Shown here one piece after another: positions 40,852 to 55,900 of a stretch of DNA of 64,000 nt. The DNA is from Brevibacillus porteri (lineage in GTDB: Bacteria; Bacillota; Bacilli; Brevibacillales; Brevibacillaceae), in assembly GCF_003013475.1 (NCBI RefSeq), contig NZ_PXZO01000011.1, positions 186,001 to 250,000 of the forward strand, given 5' to 3'. Position 1 is the stretch's first letter. The number at the start of each line of letters is the position of its first letter. Both the position numbers and the translations under genes were made by a program. A model generated the notes under the pieces. The model had not been told where the DNA came from. It was given only the letters and a program-made list of their open reading frames with translations, and made no database searches.

Positions 40852-43800
40852 ATGAATAAGCAAGAGAATATTGCAAAAATTTACCCGTTAACCCCATTGC
40901 AAGAGGGTATGTTGTTTCATGCTGTCAAAGATACGGACAGCAGCGCCTACTGCCTCCAGATGTCCGCAAAGCTCCAAGGTGATTTTCACCTGCCCATTTT
41001 TGAAGAGAGCATGAACAAGCTCGTAGAGAACAATGAGGTTTTGCGCACTGTGTTTGTTTATCAAAACCTGCAGCGACCTCGACAGGTTGTTTTTAAAGAG
41101 AGAAAAGTTACCGTTCATTTCGAAAACATTGCGCATTTGTCAATAGATGATCAGAACGAATACATAAAAGCGTATACCAGCCAGCATCATACATTTGAGC
41201 TGACGAAAGACATCTTGATGAAAGCAGCCATTTTCCAAACGGGGGAGAACCAATATCAGTTCGTTTGGGCATTCCACCATATCATCGTCGACGGTTGGTC
41301 TTTGGGCGTGTTGCTCCATAAGCTACTCGGGTACTATGCCGCAATTCGTAAAGGCGAGGCTGTTCCGCGAGAAGCGACCAAACCATACAGCGAATACATC
41401 AAATGGCTGGATAAGCAAAACAAAGAAGAAGCACTTACTTACTGGCAGAACTACCTGGAAGGCTATGACCATCAGGCTGATTTCCCTAAAAAGAAGAATG
41501 TAGCGGAAGATGGCCATTATGTCCATGTGGAGAATCTTTTCACCGTCGCACCTGAGAAGACTCAGCAGCTGATGCAGATTGCCAATCAGAATCAGGCTAC
41601 GATGAGCAGCGTGTTTCAATCTCTGTGGGGTATTTTGGCGAGCAAGTACAAAAATTCGGACGATGTGGTATTCGGTTCGGTTGTGTCAGGTCGTCCGCCA
41701 GGAATCCAGGGGATTGAGAGCATGGTTGGATTGTTCATTAACACGATTCCAACCCGCGTGCAAACGAATAAAAAACTAACCTTTAGTGGGCTGCTAAAAA
41801 CAGTTCAGAAGCAAGCCTTGGCTTCTGCTTCTTATGATTTCGCTCCGCTGTACGAAATTCAGAGCAAGACGGTACTGAAACAGGAGTTAATCGATCATTT
41901 GGTAACGTATGAAAATTACCCGGATAGTGGCTTGAATGATCTGGAAGATTCCTTAGGCTTTCAATTCAACGTGGAAAATGGGGAAGAACAGACCTCCTAT
42001 GATTTTAACGTTGTAGTAGCGGTCGCACCTTCGAATGAGATGTATGTGAAGTTGAGCTATAATGCATCGGTTTATGAGGAGTCATTCATGAACCGAGTAG
42101 AAGGGCACTTGAAAACGATCATTGAGCAGGTCATTCACAATCCGAATGTACTGCTTGAAGATATCGGAATCATCACGGATGAGGAAAAACAGCAATTGCT
42201 GGTAGCTTATAACGACACGACCGCCGATTATCCACGCGACAAAATGATTTTCGAGCTGATCGCGGAGCAAGCAAGACAGACGCCTTCGAAAGTTGCGGTT
42301 GTTTGCGGTGAAGATCGCTTTACTTATCGGGAGCTTCAGGAGCGTTCCAACCAGTTGGCCAGAGCTCTGCGTGGGAAAGGAATTACCCAAGGCAGTATCG
42401 TCTCCATTATGGCGGAGCATTCACTCGAGCTAATCGTGGCTATTATGGGAGTTCTAAAATCAGGCGGCGCCTATTTGCCGATTGATCCCGAGTATCCGAT
42501 AGAGAGAATTCAGTATTTACTGGATGACAGTCAGACGACGATTCTCTTGACACAGTCTCATCTTCAAGAAAAAGTCGAGTTTGAAGGTGACATCCTCTAC
42601 CTAGACAATCCTTCCATGTTTGAAGGAGACAGTACAGATCTTGACACAGCATGCACACCGGACGATTTGGCGTACATGATCTATACTTCCGGGTCCACGG
42701 GGAATCCAAAAGGCGCGATGATTACCCACCGAGGTCTAGTCAATTACATATGGTGGGCTAACAAGGAGTATGTCCAAGGGGAAGCTGTAGACTTTCCGCT
42801 ATACTCTTCCATTTCGTTTGATTTGACTGTCACCTCGATCTTCACGCCGCTTCTGTCAGGCAATACGATCTATGTCTACAGAGGAACAGATAAAGTACAG
42901 GTCATTTTAGACATCATCCAAGATAATCAAGTGGGAATCATCAAGCTGACGCCTACACATTTGAAGCTCATTGAAGAAATAGATGGAACAAACAGCAGCA
43001 TCCGACGGTTTATCGTCGGTGGTGAGAACTTGCCAACCCAATTGGCGAAGAGAATCTATGAGAACTTTGGACAGAATGTCAAGATTTTCAATGAGTATGG
43101 ACCTACCGAAACGGTTGTGGGCTGCATGATTTATTTGTATGACCCTAAAAAACCCATCCAGGAATCGGTACCAATCGGAGTCCCTGCAGACAATGTCCAG
43201 CTTTATTTGCTCGATTCCTCTATGCAGCCAATACCCGTTGGCTCCATTGGCGAGATGTATATATCTGGAGATGGCGTAGCCAAAGGATATTTTAATAGAC
43301 CAGATCTGACTCAGGAAAAGTTCATCGATAATCCGTTCCGTCCGGGGACCAAAATGTATCGAACAGGCGATCTGGCGAAATGGCTGCCCGACGGCAATAT
43401 GGAATACTTGGGAAGAATCGACCATCAAGTCAAAATTCGTGGGCATAGGATTGAGATGGGCGAAATTGAGACGCGTTTGACGCAGCATGAATGGATCAAG
43501 GAAGCTGTCGTCATCGCTGACAAGGATGACAGTGGTCAAAATGTGCTGTATGCCTACATTGTTTCCGAGCAGGAGTTGACCGTATCGGAGTTGAGAGAGC
43601 ATCTGGGAAGTACACTTCCTTCCTACATGATCCCGTCCTTCTTTGTCCGTTTGGAGGAAATTCCGCTGACAGCCAATGGAAAAGTAGAGCGGAAGAAATT
43701 GCCGAAGCCTGACGGTGCAGTTGTAACGGGAACAGCGTACGTTGCTCCTCAGAATGAAACGGAAACAAAATTGGCTGAAATTTGGCAGCAGGCCCTGGGG

Positions 43801-43971
43801 GTTAGCCGAGTAGGCGTTCACGATCATTTCTTTGATTTGGGCGGACATTCACTGAAGGCTATGACAGTCATCTTTCAAGTCTCTAAAGCGTTGGAAGTGG
43901 ATTTGCCAGTAAAGGCACTGTTCGAGAATCCGACCGTATCTCAGCTCGCTGCTTTTATCTCGAGATCGGGG
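40852..43971 (+). other. TycC module 1: C-A(Asn)-T
   Basis: Pocket D-L-T-K-I-G-E-V-G plus Lys from SFDLTVTS, IIKLTPTH, FIVGGEN and NEYGPTETVVG, the asparagine code. Its condensation domain receives D-Phe4-ending tetrapeptide from TycB. Confidence 0.95.
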
Positions 43972-46900
43972 AAAAGCAAGTACACAGCCATTCAACGGGT
44001 TGAGGTAAAAGAATTTTATCCCGTATCTTCTGCTCAAAAAAGAATGTACATCCTTCAGCAATTTGAAGGAAGTGGCATCAGCTATAACATTTCGGGAGCA
44101 ATGTTGCTGGAAGGAAAGCTGGATTACAATCGTTTTGCTAGCACGGTCCAACGACTGGCGGAGCGCCATGAAGCCTTGCGCACCTCCTTCCACCGTATCG
44201 ATGGTGAGCCTGTACAGAAAGTGCATAATGAGGTAGAAGTACCAACCCTGATGCTGAAGTCAACGGAAGACAAGGCGGAGCAGATCATGCGCGATTTTGT
44301 CCGTCCATTTGATCTCGGAACAGCTCCGTTGATTCGAACAGGCTTGGTCAAGTTGGGCAAAGACCGTCACTTGTTTCTGCTCGACATGCACCATATCATC
44401 TCGGACGGTGTTTCATCCCAAATTTTGCTGAGTGAATTTGCCAAGTTATACCAAGGGGAAGCCTTGCAGCCTCTTTCTCTCCAATACAAGGATTTCGCTG
44501 CCTGGCAAAATGAGCTGTTCCAGACGGACGTGTACAAGAAGCAGGAGCTCCACTGGTTGAATACGTTTGCTGATGAAATTCCTTTGCTCAATCTGCCGAC
44601 TGATTATCCGCGTCCAACCATTCAAAGCTTTGAAGGGGATCTTGTTCTTTTGGACACAGGCAAAGAATTGACAGAGCGTTTGCGCAAGGTAGCAGCAGAT
44701 ACAGGTACAACCCTGTATATGGTCTTGCTTGCGGCTTACCATGTACTGCTGTCCAAGTATTCCGGCCAAGAGGATATCATTGTGGGTACGCCTGTCGCTG
44801 GTCGTTCTCATGCCGATGTGGAAAACATCATGGGGATCTTTGTGAATACGTTGGCCATGAGAAATCATCCTGCGAGCGACAAAACCTTTACCCGCTTCTT
44901 GCAAGAAGTGAAACAAAATGCGCTAGCGGCCTATGACAATCAGGATTATCCATTTGAAGAGCTGGTGGAAAAGCTGGCCATTCAACGTGACATTAGCCGA
45001 AATCCTTTGTTTGACACCATGTTTTCTTTGGAAAATGCGAATCAGCAGTCGCTGGAAATCGAGCAGCTGACAGCAGCTCCGTTTGAGATATTTAACAAAA
45101 TTTCAAAGTTCGATCTTGCTTTGAATGCGAGTGAATCGCAATCTGACATTCAATTCCAATTCGCATTTGGAACGAAGCTATTCAAGAAAGAAACCATCCA
45201 AAGGATGGCCCATCATTATCTGGAAATCCTGCGTACCCTTAGTGCACAACCGAATGCCAAGTTAGCAGAAATCGACATGATGACAGAAGCAGAAAAACGT
45301 GCCCTCATTCTGAACGTCAACGATACTTTTGTCGAACGTTCCGCTGATCAGGTTTTGCACCAATTGTTTGAAGAGCAAGTATTGCTTACGCCCGATCAAG
45401 TAGCTGTATCCTATGACGGATACACCTTAACCTATCGACAGTTGAACGCCCGAGCCAATCAAGTAGCTCGTTTGCTGCGGAGCAAAGGAACGCAACCAGA
45501 TACGTTGATCGGAATTATGGTAGACCGTTCTATCGGGATGGTCGTGAGCATGTTGGCCGTGTTAAAAGCAGGTGGCGCGTATACGCCAATTGATCCTACT
45601 TATCCGCCAGAAAGAATCCAATACATGCTCAGCGACAGCAAAGCTCCGATTCTACTGACACAACGTCATTTGAAAGAAACAGTAGAGTATGCAGGAGAAA
45701 TCATCGACGTAGATGATGAAGCGATTTATGCAGGTGACGACACCAATGTTGACCATGTCTCTGGCCGGGATGACTTGGCCTATGTCATCTATACATCTGG
45801 ATCGACCGGAAATCCCAAAGGGGTTATGATCGCGCATCAAGCGATTTGCAATCACATGCTTTGGATGAAGAATGCCTTCCCACTGACTACAGAGGATGCT
45901 GTCTTGCAAAAAACGCCGTTTTCCTTCGATGCTTCCGTATGGGAATTTTATTTGCCACTGATCACAGGGGGACGCCTGGTCCTTGCAAAGCCAGACGGAC
46001 ATCGTGACATCGAGTACATGACTCGTATGATCAGCGAGGAGAAGATCACGACTTTACAGATGGTTCCTTCCTTGCTGGACCTGATCATGACCGAACCGGC
46101 ATGGAGCTCTTGCACGAGCTTGCAACGCGTTTTCTGCGGTGGAGAAGCATTGACACCTGCACTTGTTTCGCGCTTTTACGAGACTCAAACGGCACAGTTG
46201 ATTAACCTCTATGGCCCAACCGAGTCCACGATTGATGCGACATACTGGATTTGCCCTCGTTTGCCGGAGTATGGCGCGATTCCCATTGGCAAACCGATTG
46301 ATAACGTCCGTTTGTACGTCGTAAATGCGAGCAACCAGCTCCAGCCTGTAGGGGTTGCAGGGGAACTGTGCATTGCTGGCGATGGTTTGGCCCGCGGCTA
46401 CTGGAATCGTGAAGAACTGACAACAGCCAGCTTCATTGACAATCCGTTTGAACGGGATAGCAGGATGTACCGTACTGGCGACATGGTCAGGTACCTAGCC
46501 TGCGGCAACGTGGAATATCTCGGACGCATCGACCATCAGGTAAAAATCAGAGGCCACCGGATCGAACTGGGTGAGATCGAAGCAAGGCTTTTGCAGCATG
46601 AATGGATAAAAACGGCCATTGTCCTTGCTCGTCCAGATGAAAAAGGGCAAAACAACTTGTACGCCTATATCGTTTCCGATCAGGAAATCAAGACAGCCGA
46701 CCTGAGAGCTTACATGGCTTCCCATTTGCCATCGTATATGGTTCCTTCTTATTTTGTTTATTTGGAGAAGCTGCCGCTCACGGCAAATGGCAAGGTAGAT
46801 CGCAAAGCATTGCCTCAACCTGAGGGAGCATCTTCATCTGAAACCGTGTATGTAGCGCCGCGCAATGAAGTGGAAGCCACGCTCGCAGATATTTGGCAAA

Positions 46901-49900
46901 GTGTACTTGGCGTGAACGAAATCGGGATCCACGATCATTTCTTCGAGTTGGGCGGACACTCTTTGAAGGCGATGAACGTCATCTCTTTGATCCATCGCAC
47001 CCTTCAAGTAGATGTGCCGTTGAAAACACTGTTTGAATCGCCTACGATCGCTGACTTGTCGTTATACATCGCGACTGCTAGCAAAGGCAAGTATACGACG
47101 ATTGAACCTGTCCAAAAGCAGGAGTATTATTCGGTGTCTTCTGCACAAAAGAGAATGTTTATTCTCCGACAAATGGAAGGTGCAGGCATCAGCTACAACA
47201 TGCCGGGCATCCTGTACATCGATGGCAAGCTGGATACAGCGCGTTTGCAGCAAGCGCTCAAGAGTCTGGTGAGACGTCATGAATCTCTGCGTACCTCGTT
47301 CCACTCCATGAAAGGAGAGACTGTTCAGCGTGTACATGAAGATGTCGAGCTGGAAATCTCGTTGATGGAGTCAACAGAGGGAGAGCTTAAACAAATCGTC
47401 GAGCAATTTATTCAACCGTTTGATTTGGAAAAAGCTCCTCTGATTCGCGCTGGACTGGTCAAACTGGCTCCGGAACGCCATCTTTTCATGCTGGATTTGC
47501 ACCATATTGTGGTGGATGGTGTATCTATTGGCATTCTTGTTCAAGAGCTTGCTCAGCTTTACCACGGGGAAGAGCTGCCAGAACTGAGCATTCAGTACAA
47601 GGACTTTGCCCATTGGCAGAATCAATGGTTCGAGAGAGAAGAGTTTGCTGCGCAGGAAGCCTATTGGATCGATACTTTTACGGGAGAAATTCCTGTATTA
47701 AATCTTGCAACGGATTATCCGAGACCTTCTGTGAAAAGCTTCGAGGGTGAGCGATTTGTTTTCAGCTCTGGTGCCCTTTTGAAAAAAGAATTGAATCGAC
47801 TTGCCCATGGTACAGGAGCTACGCTCTACATGGTTCTGTTGGCTGCCTACAATGTACTTCTCTCCAAATACGCTGGACAAGAGGACATTATTGTTGGTGC
47901 GCCTACTGCTGGCAGGTCCCATGCAGAAACGGATTCGATCATCGGTATGTTTGTCAATACACTGGCTTTGCGAAACGAGCCTGTGGGGGATAAGACCTTC
48001 CTTAGCTTTTTGGCAGAAGTGAAAAACAATACGCTGAAAGCCTTTGAGAATCAGGATTACCCACTGGATGAGCTGATCGATAAGCTGAACATTCAACGGG
48101 ATCTGAGCCGCAATCCTTTGTTTGACACCGTATTTATCTTGCAAAATATGGATCAAAAGCCGTTCGAAATGGAGCAACTGACGTTTACACCTTATATGGC
48201 AGAAGTGAATCAGGCTAAGTTTGATCTGTCATTAGAGGCGTATGAAGAAGATGAGGACATTGTCTTTAGTCTTGATTACTGCACCAAATTGTTTACACGA
48301 AAAACGATTGAAAAAATAGCGGCACATTTCATCCGAATCCTTCATGCCGTTATTGAGCAACAAGCCATTACCTTGTCTGAAATCACGATGCTTTCCGATG
48401 AAGAAAAGCATCGCTTGTTAGTAGAATTCAACCATACGCATAAGGAATATCCGCAGAACAAGACACTCCATGAGCTATTTGAGGAGCAAGTGGAAAAAAC
48501 ACCACAGGTTGCTGCGGTTGAAATCGGCGATAAGCAGATGTCCTATCACGAATTGAATGAGCGAGCAAATCAGCTTGCCGTTACCTTGCGTGAACGGGGA
48601 GTAAAGGCTAACCAATTCGTAGGAATCATGGCAAACCGTTCTGTGGAAATGGTTGTGGGAATCATGGCCATTTTGAAAGCAGGTGGAGCCTACGTGCCGA
48701 TCGATCCTGAATATCCGGAAGATCGTGTAGCCTACATGCTGGAGGATTGCGAAGCCCGTCTCGTGCTTACCCAAACACATCTTGGAGCTAAGCTAGCTTC
48801 TAGTGTGAGCGTGGAATGCTTGTATCTGGAGGAGGAGAAGAACTATTCTCCCAACCGTTCGAATCTCGAGCCGATTCAAACCGCTTCCGATTTGGCTTAT
48901 GTCATCTACACATCAGGGACAACAGGCAAGCCAAAAGGAGTAATGATCGAGCATCGTGGCATTGTCAACAGCGTGTTGTGGAAGAAAGAGGAGTATCAGT
49001 TTAGCGTCGATGATAGAAGTCTGGTGCCCCTATCCTTTGCGTTTGATGCCTTTGTTCTTTCCTTCTTTACACCGATCCTTTCTGGTTCAACCGTCGTCTT
49101 GGCGGAGGATGCTGAAGCCAAAGACCCTGTATCTCTCAGAAACCTCATTGCAGCTGCGAGATGCACCCAAATGACATGCGTGCCAAGTTTGTTCCAAGCT
49201 ATATTGGAATGCAGTTCTGCTGCGGATATCAGTTCTCTACAAACGGTCACACTTGGGGGCGAAAAAGTATCTGCTCAGCTCGTTGAGAAGAGCAATCAGC
49301 ACAATCCGCAATTGGTCATCGTCAATGAATACGGTCCGACTGAAAGCAGCGTCGTCGCCACCTGGCAGCGAATTTCGCAACTGGATTCTGCGATAACGAT
49401 CGGACGTCCCATTGCTAATACCAGCATCTATATCGTGGACAAATTCCATCAGCTACAGCCAATCGGCGTCGTCGGGGAAATTTGCATCGGTGGCCACGGT
49501 TTGGCACGTGGATATTGGAACAAGCCGGAACTCACAGCAGAGAAGTTCGTTTCTCATCCTTATTTGGAAGGCGATCGCATGTACAAGACTGGCGATCTTG
49601 GAAAGTGGCTCCCTGACGGAACGATTGAATTTGTCGGTCGCTTGGATGAACAGGTAAAAGTAAGGGGATATCGGATTGAAATCGGCGAGATTGAGTCGGT
49701 TATGCTCTCCTTTGAAAAGCTGACTTCGGCAGTTGTGATTGTCCATGAGGACCAACAGGGCCAATCGTCGCTTGCTGCTTATTACACGGCAGAAGAAAAG
49801 CTTGAAGTCTCGAATCTGTGGTCGTATCTGTCTCAAAGCTTGCCGTCTTACATGATTCCTGCGCACTTGGTCCAGCTCGATCTTCTCCCGCTTACGCCTA

Positions 49901-52900
49901 ATGGAAAGATCGACAGGAAAGCCTTGCCAAAACCAGAAGGCAGACCTGTAACGGGAGCAGAATATGTGGCGCCAGCAAGTCCTGTGGAAAGCAGTCTGGT
50001 AGAGATTTGGGAACGTGTGCTTGGGGTAAACGACATTGGTGTTCTCGACAACTTCTTCCAGCTAGGTGGGCATTCCTTGAAAGCCATGTCGCTCGCCGCA
50101 CAGATCCATCGAGAGTATCAAGTCGAGGTTCCACTCAGAGTACTCTTTGCGACACCTACCATCCAGGCATTGGCCCAGTATATCGAGACAAGTGGAAAAG
50201 ACACACATGTACCGATTCAGCCTGTACCGTTGCAAGCGTATTATCCTGTTTCCTCTGCACAAAAAAGGATGTTTGTCCTGCGCCAGTTTGAAGGCACCGG
50301 CACAGTCTATAACATGCCAAGCGTGATGTATATCGAAGGCGATCTGGATCGTGCACGCTTTGAAACCGCGATACATGGGCTAGTTAATCGACACGAATCG
50401 TTGCGAACATCCTTCCACACAGTGAATGGCGAGCCTGTTCAGCGTGTACATGAGGCAGTCGAACTGGATGTGCGCTATGAGGATTTGACGGAAGACCAAG
50501 TCGAGCAAACCATCGAAGCATTTGTGCAAGCATTTGATCTACAGAAGGCTCCGTTGTTGAGGGTCGGACTCTTCAGCTTGGGAGGGAAGCGACATCTCTT
50601 CCTGATGGATATGCATCACATCATTTCGGATGGAGTCTCTGTCGGAATCATCATGGAAGAATTCTCGAAGCTGTATCGGAACGAAAATTTGCCAGAGCTT
50701 GCTGTTCAATACAAAGATTTTGCTGTCTGGCAGACTGAGCTGTTCCAAACAGACATCTATACAAAGCACGAGAACTACTGGTTGAAGTCCTTCGCGGGTG
50801 ACATTCCGGTACTGAATCTGCCTGCCGATTATTCTCGTCCGATGGTTCAAAGCTTTGAGGGAGATTGCATTTCGTTCCAAACAGACAAAACGCTGATGGA
50901 CGATTTATACAAGCTCGCTCATGAGAACCAAACCACGCTGTTTATGGTCTTGCTAGCGGCTTACAATGTGCTCCTTTCCAAATACAGCGGCCAAGAAGAC
51001 ATCGTAGTGGGAACGCCGATCGCTGGCAGATCTCATGCGGATGTAGAAAAAGTCTTGGGGATGTTTGTCAATACATTGGCTTTGCGTAACTACCCTGACG
51101 GAACGAAATCGTTCCAGGCATTTTTGGAAGATGTCAAACAGAATACGCTGCAAGCATACGCCCACCAGGATTATCCGTTTGAAGCACTGGTCGAAAAACT
51201 GGAAATCCAGAGGGATCTCAGCAGAAACCCGCTGTTTGACACCATGTTTATTTTGCAAAACCTGGACAAAAAAGCTTATGAGCTGGATGGGCTGAAATTT
51301 GAAGCCTACTCCGGAGATGGACAGCAAGGCAACGCCAAATTCGATCTCACACTGGAAGCGCATGAAGATGAGACAGGAATTCATTTTGGTCTCGTGTACT
51401 CCACGAAATTGTTCCAAAGAGACACGATTGAAAGAATGGCAGGTCATTTCCTCCAGGTGCTGCGAGGAGTCATTGCAGACCAAACATCGGCGTTGCGTCA
51501 AATCAACTTGCTCGGTGAGGAAGAAAAACACCTTGTAACTGTTGCATTCAACAATACGTTTGCCGCGTATCCACGCGAAGGCACGATTCAAGAGCTGTTC
51601 GAGGAGCAAGTGGAAAGAACGCCCGAGCATACGGCAGTTGTGATGAACGAACAGATGCTGACGTATCGGGAGCTGAACCAAAAAGCGAATCAGATCGCAA
51701 GTGCTCTTCGCCGTGAGGAAATCGGGAAGGATTCCGTGGTCGGACTGATCGCAGATCGTTCTCTCGAGATGATCACAGGCATAATGGGGATCATCAAAGC
51801 GGGAGGCGCCTATTTGGGGATTGATCCAGAGCATCCATCCGAGCGCATTTCTTACATGCTTGAAGATGGCGGCGTGAAGGTTGTCCTTGTTCAAAGACAT
51901 CTGTTGCATCTCGTCGAAGAAGGTCTCATTCCAATCATTTTGGAAGACGAGAGCCTGGAGAAAGAAGATGCCAGCAACCTAGCTAATTTCAATGATGCCA
52001 AAGACTTGGCCTATGTGATGTACACGTCGGGTTCAACGGGCAAACCAAAAGGAGTCATGGTCGAGCATCGCAATGTCACCCGATTGGTGAAAAATACGAA
52101 TTACGTTCAAGTACGCGAAGAAGATCGCATGATTCAAACGGGCGCTATTGGCTTCGACGCCATGACGTTTGAGATTTTCGGAGCTCTGTTGCATGGTGCT
52201 AGCTTGTTCCTGGTTACCAAGGATGTTCTGTTGGATGCGGAGAAGCTGGGCAGCTTCCTGCGAGAGAATCGGATTACAACGATGTGGTTAACTTCACCAC
52301 TGTTTAACCAGCTTTCGCAAGATAACCCGGCGATGTTTGATGGCTTGCGTGCGTTAATCGTCGGTGGCGAAGCACTGTCTCCGAGACACATCAACAAAGT
52401 TAACAGCGCCCATCCCGCTCTGGAAATTTGGAACGGATACGGCCCGACAGAGAACACTACTTTCTCTACATGCTATTTGATTGAGAAGGAATTCGAAGAC
52501 AATATTCCGATTGGGAAGCCGATCACGAACTCCACTACGTATATCGTGGATCGCTACAATCAGCCGCAGCCAATTGGGGTGCCGGGTGAATTGTGCGTAG
52601 GTGGAGACGGGGTAGCCAGAGGTTATTTGAACAAGCCAGAATTGACTGCCGAGAAGTTTGTTCCGAATCCGTTTGTTTCTGGTGAAAACATGTACCGCAC
52701 AGGGGATTTGGCGAGATGGAAGGCGGATGGAACAATCGAGTATTTGGGACGTATCGACCAACAGGTAAAGATCAGAGGCTATCGGATCGAGCTTGGGGAA
52801 ATCGAGACCGTTCTCACCAATCTGGCAAAGGTAAAAGAAGCTGTCGTTACGGTGATGGATGATACGAACGGCCAAAAAGCTCTTTGCGCTTACTTTGTTC

Positions 52901-55900
52901 CAGAAACGGAACTCGACGCATCAGAGTTGAGAGAAGCGATTTCCAAAGAATTGCCTAGCTACATGGTGCCAGCCTTCTATGTCCAAATGGATAAACTGCC
53001 TTTGACTGCAAACGGAAAGCTCGATCGAAGAGCATTGCCGGAACCAACTGGTGATCGGGTTCAAAGCTCCACATATGTCGCTCCACAAAATGCGACTGAG
53101 ACGAAGCTGGCTGAAATTTGGCAAGAGGTACTGGGTATTCATGCGATAGGTATTCACGACAACTTCTTTGAACTGGGCGGACATTCCCTGAAAGCCATGA
53201 ATGTGATCACGCAGGTGCACAAAGCATTTCAGGTTGAGCTTCCGTTAAAAGCACTGTTTGAATGTCCTACGATCCATGAACTGGCTGGGTATATCGCCGC
53301 GAGTGAGATTGAACAGTTTGAGACCATTGAACCAGTAGAGCAAGCAGATTATTATCCAGTCTCGTTCGCACAAAAAAGAATGTACATCCTGCATGAGTTT
53401 GAAGGAAGCGGGATTAGCTACAACGTGCCAAATGTGCTGATAATAGATGGCCATCTGGATTACGAACGCTTTGAACATGCGATCCGAACACTGGTAAAAC
53501 GACACGAATCCTTGCGAACATCCTTCCATTCGATAAACGGGGAACCCGTACAACGAGTACATGAGGATGTCGCACTTCTCATCGGTATTTCCGAGGCAAC
53601 AGAAGACCAAGTAGAGCAACGCATTCAGGAATTGGTCCAGCCGTTTGATCTGGAAGTGGCTCCGTTGTTCCGGGTTGACTTGATCAAACTGGGAGCAGAA
53701 CGACATTTGTTCTTCATGGATATGCACCACATCATCTCGGATGGCGTTTCGCTTGCAGTCATCGCCAAGGAGTTTGCGAGCTTGTACGAAGAAAAGCAGC
53801 TCCCTGACATGCGCATCCAGTATAAAGATTTTGCTGCTTGGCAAACGAAGCTGTCCCAGTCTGAGCGTTTCCAAAAACAGGAGGATTATTGGACGAATGT
53901 CTTTGCAGGGGAGATCCCGTTACTCAACCTGCCAAATGACTTCCCAAGACCTACTGTTCAAAGCTTCGAAGGCGACACAGTAGCGATCGGTACAGGAAAT
54001 GAATTGCTTGTGGAATTAAGACAACTCGCTGCAAATACAGGCTCTACACTGTTCATGGTGCTTTTGGCAGCCTACAATGTGCTGCTGTCCAAATACGCAG
54101 GACAGGAAGAAATCGTAGTCGGCACACCGATCGCAGGTCGATCCCACGCAGATGTGGAACGAATCGTCGGCATGTTCGTCAACACGCTTGCTTTGAAAAA
54201 TGTGGCAGGAGGCAACCTGACCTTCCGCGAGTTTTTGGGTGACGTGAGACAGAATGCGCTACATGCGTTTGAACATCAGGATTATCCGTTTGAACATCTC
54301 GTAGATAAGCTGCAAGTGCGGCGCGATCTAAGTCGAAATCCACTGTTCGATACGATGTTCAGTCTGGGGCTTGCGGACTCATCTGCATTAGAAATTGCAG
54401 GACTCAACATGTCTCCTTACCCGGTAGATGGAAATATCGCGAAATTCGATATCGCTTTGGATGCGATGGAACAACAGGATGAGCTTCTCGTGCAGTTCAG
54501 CTATTGCACGAAGTTGTTTGCAAAAGAATCGATTGATCGCATGGCAACTCATTACGTCAACCTCCTAAAGACGATCATCGCGAATCCAGATAGCAAGCTG
54601 GCAGAGTTCAGTGTTTTGTCAAAAGATGAGATGGAGCAAATGCTGCATGATTTCAATGCAACAAAAGCCGCTTATCCAACGAATAAAACATTCCAGGAGC
54701 TATTCGAAGAGCAGGTCGAAAAAACACCGAACCAGGTAGCTGTCATCTTCGAGGATGAACAGCTAACGTATCGGGAGTTAAATGAAAAAGCAAACCAGCT
54801 CGCACGTGTTTTGCGCCAAAAGGGAGTCAAGCCAGAGAGCACGGTCGGCATCATGGTAGACCGCTCGTTGTACATGGTAGTAGGAACGCTCGGTATTTTG
54901 AAAGCCGGCGGCGCCTACGTTCCGATTGATCCAGACTATCCATTGGAGCGTCAAGCATTCATTTTGGAAGATAGCGATGCGAAGCTGTTCCTTACCTTGC
55001 AAAAGTTGAATACGCAGCTTGCATTCCCTCACGAGACTCTCTATCTGGATGCAGAGGGGCTGTATCAGGGAGAAGCGAGCAATCTAGAGCCTGTGGCACT
55101 GCCGGAACACGCGGCTTACATCATTTATACTTCTGGTACGACTGGCAAGCCAAAAGGGGTCGTGATCGAACACCGGAGCTATGCGAATGTCGCGTTTGCC
55201 TGGCAGGATGAGTATCACTTGGACACCTTCCCGGTTCGCTTGCTGCAAATGGCGAGCTTCGCCTTCGACGTATCGACTGGCGATTTTGCCAGAGCATTGC
55301 TCACAGGAGGGCAGCTGGTCATTTGCCCGAATGAGGTTAAAATGGATCCTGCTTCCTTGTACGAAATCATCAAGCGGTATGAAATCACTATTTTCGAAGC
55401 GACACCAGCTTTGATCATGCCATTGATGCATTACATTTACGAAAACAAGCTCGACATCAGTCAGATGCAGCTCCTGATTCTCGGAGCAGACAGTTGTCCA
55501 GCAGAAGACTTCAAGACTTTGCTCACGAGATTCAGCCATTCGTTACGCATTGTTAACAGTTATGGGGTAACAGAGGCGTGCATCGATTCCAGCTATTACG
55601 AAGAAACCGATGTCTCATCCATTCGCTCGGGAACGGTACCGATCGGAAAACCGCTGCCAAATATGCAGATGTATGTGATGGATCAACAATTGAATCTTCA
55701 GCCTGTTGGAGTCGTGGGTGAGTTGTGCATCGGTGGAGCAGGGGTAGCTCGCGGTTATTTGAACAGACCTGATCTGACACTGGAGAAGTTCGTACCGAAT
55801 CCTTTCGCGCCAGGTGAGCTGCTGTATCGCTCGGGTGATTTGGCGAAGTGGCGCGCGGATGGCAATGTGGAATTCTTGGGTCGTAACGATCATCAAGTGA

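Noticed and set aside
42907..43848. Long minus-strand open frame inside tycC, and many similar ones across 27-60 kb
   Set aside because: They lie antisense to clearly coding NRPS sequence, have no ribosome sites, and their lengths follow from the codon bias of the real frame.
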